Assembly (NCBI GenBank): GCA_025965815.1
Contig: JAOPWF010000793.1
Location: 1-9,888 of the forward strand
Origin: Mycobacterium sp.
GTDB taxonomy: Bacteria; Actinomycetota; Actinomycetes; Mycobacteriales; Mycobacteriaceae
Reading direction: 5' to 3'
DNA: 9,888 bases
The position numbers and the translations under genes are program-made. The notes beneath the pieces were generated by a model. The model did no database searches and was not told the origin of the DNA. It was given only the letters and a program-made list of their open reading frames with translations. Numbering within the stretch: the first letter of the stretch is position 1; every line of letters begins with the position of its first letter. Below are positions 6,348-9,888 of this stretch, one piece after another.

Positions 6348-7718
6348 CTACGAAGCCTTCCCCGAAACCTGCACGGTATTGGGAAGCTCCCGGTCCTCAG
6401 CCCGCAGTTCGCCCGTCTCCCGCTCCAACTGCGAGCGACGTGAGGATTCGCCCATGAAGACGTAGACCAACAGCGAGATCAACGCAGCGCCGGCCACGTA
6501 GAAGAAGAACCAACTCTCGTGACCGATGTTCTTCAACCCCAACGCGACGTACTCGGTGGTACCGCCGAAGATCGCCACCGTGAGCGCATACGGCAGCCCG
6601 ACGCCGAGCGCCCGGATACCGGCGGGGAAGAGTTCCGCCTTCACCACCGCATTGATTGACGTGTAACCCGACACGATGACCAGGCCCAGCAGCATCAGGC
6701 CGAACGCGGACCACGCGGAGTCGGCCCGCGACACCGCGCTGAGCAGCGGGACCGTGCACAGCGTCGCGCCGGCCCCGAATGCGATGAGCAGCGGTCGGCG
6801 ACCGATCCGATCCGACAGCGCACCAAACGCGGGCTGAAGGCCAACGAAGATGATCAGCGCAACGAAGTTGATCCACGTCACCTGCTCCTTCGGCAAGCCG
6901 GTCGTGTTGATCATGAACTTCTGCATGTAGGTGGTGAACGTGTAGAACGCGATGGTGCCGCCGAGGGTGAGACCCACCACGGTCAGGCACTCTCGCGGAT
7001 AGGAGAGCAAGACCCTCAAGCTGCCGCGTTCGGCGTTCGCCTCGACGGCAAGCTTGAAGTTCTCCGACTCGTCCATCGTGCGCCGCAGCCACATGACGGT
7101 CACCGCGGCCACCGCTCCGATGACGAACGCGACCCGCCAACCCCACCCGTGCATCTGCGCCGGTGTGAGCACCTGCTGCAAGACGATCTGTACACCCAGC
7201 GCCAGCAGTTGACCGCTGGTCAACGTCACGTACTGAAACGAGGAATAGAAGCCGCGGCGACCCGGGGTGGCGACTTCACTCAGATATGTCGCCGAGGTGC
7301 CGTACTCGCCGCCCAGCGACAACCCCTGCAGCAGCCGGGCCGCGACCAGCAGCACCGGCGCCAGCGCGCCGATCTGTGCATACCCCGGCAAGACGGCGAT
7401 GCCGAGAGACCCAACCCCCATCAGGGTCACCGAGAGCGTCAACGCCGCGCGACGCCCAAACCGGTCGGCATACCGACCGAACACCCAGCCGCCGAGCGGC
7501 CGGATCAGGAAGCCGACCGCAAAGATCCCAGCCGTATTCAATAACTGCGCTGTCGGATTCGCCGATGGAAAGAACACGCTTGCGAAGTAGATGCTGAACG
7601 CCGCGTAGACATACCAGTCGTACCACTCGATCAAATTGCCGAGCGATCCGCGCATCACGTTGCCGGCCACCGACCTCGTCGACGGTACTTCGCCTGTTAC
7701 CCGCTGTTCTGACTCCAT
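6348..7718 (-). CDS. MHS-family MFS transporter, KgtP-like (2-oxoglutarate/dicarboxylate:H+ symporter)
   Basis: 456 residues with about 12 membrane helices. Strong resemblance to KgtP-type metabolite:H+ symporters: GSLGNLIEWYDWYVYAAF after a short N-terminal tail, GIFAVGFLIRPLGGWVFGRYADRFGRRAAL (the loop 2-3 signature G-RYADRFGRR), and ARLLQGLSLGGEYGTSATYLSEVA. A second signature-like loop is ALSDRIGRRPLL. The cytoplasmic tail (SSRRSQLERETGEL) is hydrophilic. KgtP imports 2-oxoglutarate; related carriers take citrate, shikimate or proline/betaine, so the exact substrate is uncertain. The start ATG 7718 has GGGGGAT some 10-15 bases upstream. It is the first gene of the operon that continues with the response regulator, kinase and TAXI lipoprotein. 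Leader element copy 4 ends 60 nt before the start. Confidence 0.9.
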   Translation of the reverse strand: MESEQRVTGEVPSTRSVAGNVMRGSLGNLIEWYDWYVYAAFSIYFASVFFPSANPTAQLLNTAGIFAVGFLIRPLGGWVFGRYADRFGRRAALTLSVTLMGVGSLGIAVLPGYAQIGALAPVLLVAARLLQGLSLGGEYGTSATYLSEVATPGRRGFYSSFQYVTLTSGQLLALGVQIVLQQVLTPAQMHGWGWRVAFVIGAVAAVTVMWLRRTMDESENFKLAVEANAERGSLRVLLSYPRECLTVVGLTLGGTIAFYTFTTYMQKFMINTTGLPKEQVTWINFVALIIFVGLQPAFGALSDRIGRRPLLIAFGAGATLCTVPLLSAVSRADSAWSAFGLMLLGLVIVSGYTSINAVVKAELFPAGIRALGVGLPYALTVAIFGGTTEYVALGLKNIGHESWFFFYVAGAALISLLVYVFMGESSRRSQLERETGELRAEDRELPNTVQVSGKAS

Positions 7719-7778
7719 GTCTCTGATCCCCCATTTCCTGACTGATAGGTGTCGCCATCATGTGAGGACGGCCGGACA

Positions 7779-7837
7779 CAGGGAAGAGGAACCTTCCCTA
7801 CCACGGCCCTTCCTTGCACAATCCACAGATTCACCGG
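7779..7837 (-). repeat. Shared leader element, copy 4 (upstream of MFS-TCS-TAXI operon)
   Basis: Minus-strand copy with block GTGAATCTGTGGATT-GTGCAAGGAA (about 7835 to 7810) and distal block TCCTCTTCCCTG (7790 to 7779); span of the inverted ends 38 bp (7779-7816). The outer stem has an A-C mismatch in the transcript sense, but an inner perfect 7-bp stem, AGGGAAG-gttcct-CTTCCCT, can form instead. Together with copy 5 it forms a sub-type (CTCTTCCCTG) distinct from copies 1-3 (CTATTYCTTG). The MFS start codon follows after 60 nt. Confidence 0.82.
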
Positions 7838-7840
7838 TCA

Positions 7841-7970
7841 ACCCGCCGTATTCAGCCCCCTGACGTAGGGAGGCATCAGTTGTGGCGCCTCGGTTGCATG
7901 GATGTCCACGACCGTGGCGACCAAGTCGGCGACGGCGTCTTGCCATTCCCTTGTTAGGTACGGGGTATCA
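7841..7970 (-). pseudogene. 3' remnant of a second TAXI solute-binding protein gene
   Basis: A minus-strand frame reads ...AVADLVATVVDIHATEAPQLMPPYVRGLNTAG and then stops (7838-7840). It matches the C-terminal part of the intact TAXI protein of this window (AVLVAAVVDVLATDAPQLVPRYVRGLQYL), with DNA similarity also plain by eye over about 65 bases (7856-7920 against 3437-3503). Only about 40 residues survive: the N-terminal four-fifths and the last 25 or so residues are absent. It is bounded on both sides by leader elements (copies 4 and 5) in opposite orientation. The surrounding open frame reads through copy 5 and is not a real gene. The remnant is seen; how it formed (duplication and deletion around the elements) is inferred. 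Confidence 0.75.
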
Positions 7971-7973
7971 GCA

Positions 7974-8026
7974 AAATCTGTGGATCGTGCAAGGAAAGGC
8001 CGCGATCGGACCTTTCCTCTTCCCTG
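7974..8026 (+). repeat. Shared leader element, copy 5 (upstream of thioesterase)
   Basis: The only copy on the plus strand. Block AATCTGTGGATC-GTGCAAGGAA runs from 7975 to 7996; the upstream GTG of the other copies is replaced by AAAA. The distal block is TCCTCTTCCCTG (8015-8026) and the span is 37 bp (7990-8026). An internal perfect 7-bp stem, GGAAAGG/CCTTTCC (7993-7999 with 8011-8017), surrounds an 11-base loop. The start codon of the leader ORF at 8082 follows after 55 nt, matching the 54-60 nt seen for copies 2-4. Confidence 0.8.
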
Positions 8027-8064
8027 CTCTGTCGGGTCCTCACACCATGGGCGGTACCCACGCA

Positions 8065-8072
8065 AAAGGAGG
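8065..8072 (+). promoter_or_regulatory. Strong ribosome-binding site of the leader ORF
   Basis: AAAGGAGG nine bases before ATG 8082 is an almost ideal Shine-Dalgarno sequence, much stronger than anything before the thioesterase start at 8141. This identifies the 20-residue leader ORF as the point where ribosomes enter. Confidence 0.75.
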
Positions 8073-8081
8073 TCGATCAAA

Positions 8082-8144
8082 ATGCGGTCGACACAACGGG
8101 CCACGCGTGAAGAATCGGTGCTCATGACGGGGCTGGCGACGTGA
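8082..8144 (+). CDS. 20-residue leader ORF coupled to the thioesterase
   Basis: Reads MRSTQRATREESVLMTGLAT followed by TGA. The start is set by the strong Shine-Dalgarno at 8065-8072. Its stop overlaps the GTG start of the thioesterase gene (GTGA at 8141-8144), the classic arrangement for translational coupling, so it probably loads ribosomes for the next gene. The peptide has no hydrophobic segment and no run of one amino acid that would suggest attenuation. Whether the peptide itself has a role is unknown. An ATG at 8046 in another frame, with no comparable ribosome-binding site, is less likely. Confidence 0.6.
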   Translation: MRSTQRATREESVLMTGLAT

Positions 8145-9211
8145 ACAATCTGGCCCAGCGCACCGAGCCGACCTGCCCACCAAGGGCTCGCAGCCATGAG
8201 ACGATCCACCGCTTCCGCGTCAAGCCCGCTGACGTCGGCATCGTCGGCTTCGTCGACGGCGCCAAATTACTCGAATGGATCGACAAGGCTGCCCACGCCA
8301 CCGCCGCACAGTGGAGTGGCCGCTCTTGCGTCACCGCCTCGATGGGGAACATTCACCTCGACCGGCCGATCGGTGTGGGCGAACTCGTCGAAGTGCACGC
8401 CAGCCTCGTCTACACGGGGCGCAGCAGTATGCACATCCTTGTCACCGTCTACTGCAGCGACCCCACCCGGGGCAACGCAGTTCAAACCTCGCAATGCCCA
8501 ATCATTTTCGTCGCTGTCGACTACACCGGCAACCCCGTCGTGGTCCCGCCATGGATACCAGTCACCATGCTTGAACTGCAGCGACAACGGCAGGCGCGGA
8601 TCCGGATACGGATGCGCAAACGCATCGAGGCTGCCCTGGCCGCTGAAAGCTACACCGCGGAGGGCACCGCCCCCCGCGCCACGCTGCGCTTCCTCGCCGC
8701 CCCTACCGACGTCAACTCGGGCGGCAAAGTCCACGGGGGCCGGGTCATGCGCTGGATCGACGAAGCAGCGTGCCTGTGCGGCGCCGATTGGACCGCTACG
8801 CAAGTCATCTCGTCCTACATCGCCGGGATCTGCTTCTACCGGCCCATCAACGTGGGCCACGTCATCGAAGTCACCGCACGGATCATTCACACCGGACCGC
8901 GCAGCATCCACACCAGCGTCCACGTCACCACCACCGACGCCACCACCGACGGCGACCAACTTTGCCTCATAGCACACGGGCTGGCCGTCGTCGTTTCACT
9001 CGACGAGCACAGCGAAGCCCGACCTGTCCCAACGTGGGAACCCGACTCCGACGAAGACCATCGACTCGATCAGCACGCCCGGTACCTGATCGAGCTACGA
9101 CAATTCATGGAGCCCTTCACCACTGCTGCCGCAGTCCCCGCCGACGCCGAACCGACGCGCTTGCACCGCAACACGATCGCGCAAGCATGCCACGCACCAG
9201 GTCGTAGGTGA
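8141..9211 (+). CDS. Tandem-hotdog acyl-CoA thioesterase
   Basis: 356 residues from GTG 8141, within the usual range for two fused hotdog domains of the ACOT7/BACH/YciA type. Domain 1 (about 20-165): PADVGIVGFVDGAKLLEWIDKAAH, then SMGNIHLDRPIGVGELVEVHASLVYTGRSSM. Domain 2 (about 178-320): PTDVNSGGKVHGGRVMRWIDEAACLCGADW, then FYRPINVGHVIEVTARIIHTGPRSI. The family uses an Asn at the start of the hotdog helix and an Asp in it. Domain 2 has both (Asn192, Asp207), while domain 1 has Gly33 instead of Asn but keeps Asp48. Such enzymes hydrolyse acyl-CoA to free acid and CoA in the cytosol. The start overlaps the leader ORF stop, so translation is probably coupled. The last 30 or so residues lack family resemblance and run toward the opposing pseudogene. 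Confidence 0.88.
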   Translation: MNNLAQRTEPTCPPRARSHETIHRFRVKPADVGIVGFVDGAKLLEWIDKAAHATAAQWSGRSCVTASMGNIHLDRPIGVGELVEVHASLVYTGRSSMHILVTVYCSDPTRGNAVQTSQCPIIFVAVDYTGNPVVVPPWIPVTMLELQRQRQARIRIRMRKRIEAALAAESYTAEGTAPRATLRFLAAPTDVNSGGKVHGGRVMRWIDEAACLCGADWTATQVISSYIAGICFYRPINVGHVIEVTARIIHTGPRSIHTSVHVTTTDATTDGDQLCLIAHGLAVVVSLDEHSEARPVPTWEPDSDEDHRLDQHARYLIELRQFMEPFTTAAAVPADAEPTRLHRNTIAQACHAPGRR

Positions 9212-9272
9212 GTAACTCTGGTCCGTCCGGCCCCAGGCCAGCCCTTCGCGAAATCCGGCTGCGCGTGATCCG

Positions 9273-9888
9273 CAGTAATCGGTATCGCGTTGGGCCTCCG
9301 GTGTTTTCGGCGACGACCAACGATTTGTCGACGAGCAGGGTGACCTGATCGAGGACCTGATAGCGCTCCACCACGGTGCCGCGGCAGACGGCTTGGGCGG
9401 CGTCAAGGTCGAAGCCACCGATGAATACCGCCAGCCGGCGGAACAGAATGCGTTCGGGCTCGGTCAGCAACGCGTGTGACCAGTCCACCGACGCGCGCAG
9501 CGTCTGCTGTCGGCGCACCGCGGTGCGCGCACCACCGGTCAGTAGGCAGAAGCGGTCATGCAGACCGCCGACGATCTCGTCCAGCGACAGCGCACGCACC
9601 CTGCAGCGGCCAGCTCGGTGGCCACAGGCATGACGTCGAGCCGCTGACAGATCTCCGATACGGTGGCGGCATTGTCGCCGGTGATGCTGAAATCGGGCCG
9701 AACCCGACGGGCGCGGGCGGCGAACAATTCGATGGCCTCGTCGGCCAGCGACAGCGACGGCACCAGAAACGTCACCTCACCGGGCACACCGGTGGGCTCA
9801 CGGATGGTGGCCATCAGCGACGATCCAGGGCGGCACGTCGCCGCTACGCACGACCGCCACCCGGGCATCGCGGCGATTGCCAGTTCAC
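9273..9888 (-). pseudogene. Frameshifted, truncated NB-ARC ATPase/LuxR-type regulator (partial at window edge)
   Basis: Two minus-strand frames together match the ATPase part of the large mycobacterial regulators that combine an NB-ARC-like ATPase, a TPR region and often a cyclase or LuxR domain. The first frame (window edge to about 9602) has the ATIREPTGVPGEV and VPSLSLADEAIELFAARARRV motifs and a degraded GLPL motif, LDVMPVATELAA. The second (9599 down) continues VRALSLDEIVGGLHDRF, RRQQTLRASVDWSHALLTEPE and FRRLAVFIGGFDLDAAQAVC, up to TRYRLL. The switch of frame at about 9599-9605 fits loss of one base in a GCTGC-AGGGTG context. After 9273 the expected ETVRQYA-like continuation is absent, so the 3' part (TPR and any LuxR domain) is gone. 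The 5' part lies beyond the window. A sequencing error could explain the frameshift but not the truncation. Confidence 0.75.

Noticed and set aside
5504..6457. Long plus-strand frame of about 317 codons opposite the response regulator
   Set aside because: Low-complexity antisense shadow of a clear OmpR-family gene.
101..8026. CRISPR array or insertion sequence as explanation of the five repeats
   Set aside because: Copies are kilobases apart with genes between them, there are no regular spacers, no transposase is encoded and no target-site duplications are evident.
7838..8209. Minus-strand frame of 123 codons containing the TAXI remnant as a real gene
   Set aside because: Its N-terminal part is antisense to the thioesterase start, leader ORF and element copy 5; only the last 40 or so residues resemble TAXI.

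Overview
The window looks like chromosomal DNA from a high-GC actinobacterium, most likely a non-tuberculous Mycobacterium/Mycolicibacterium. The basis is strong G/C bias at third codon positions, a DUF732-type secreted protein, a GPP34 protein, a mycobacterial-style membrane protein and a mycobacterial-type ATPase/LuxR regulator relic. The assignment is by protein family resemblance only; no search was run.

Layout, left to right. Positions 266-2244 (minus strand) are a two-gene operon: a GPP34 (GOLPH3/VPS74-like) protein, then a multi-pass membrane protein with a probable PH-like cytoplasmic domain, overlapping by ATGA. Positions 2366-2803 hold no convincing gene. Positions 2804-3130 (minus) encode a small secreted DUF732-like protein. 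Positions 3347-7718 (minus) form a tight four-gene operon, in transcription order: an MHS-family (KgtP-like) dicarboxylate/2-oxoglutarate:H+ symporter, an OmpR-type response regulator, a membrane histidine kinase, and a TAXI-type solute-binding lipoprotein. No TRAP permease gene is present, so the TAXI protein may feed signals to the kinase or hand substrate to the MFS carrier. Positions 8082-9211 (plus) carry a 20-residue leader ORF coupled to a tandem-hotdog acyl-CoA thioesterase. Positions 9273-9888 (minus) are a frameshifted and truncated NB-ARC/LuxR-type regulator.

The main observation is a shared element of about 60 bp present in five copies (101-160, 2299-2357, 3191-3248, 7779-7837, 7974-8026). 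Each has a highly conserved block (GAATCTGTG..., then GTGCAAGGAA) and a conserved TCCTNTTCC-YTG block, the two ends forming an inverted repeat of constant 37-38 bp span. In four copies the element lies upstream of a gene, always in the same orientation relative to it, with 54-60 nt between the element and the start codon. The fifth (copy 1) points out of the left edge of the window. It therefore looks like a shared 5' leader, promoter or operator that places the GPP34 operon, the DUF732 gene, the transporter/two-component/TAXI operon and the thioesterase in one candidate regulon. Two copies (4 and 5) face away from each other and enclose a 3' remnant of a second TAXI gene, which points to duplication or mobility of the element together with TAXI DNA.
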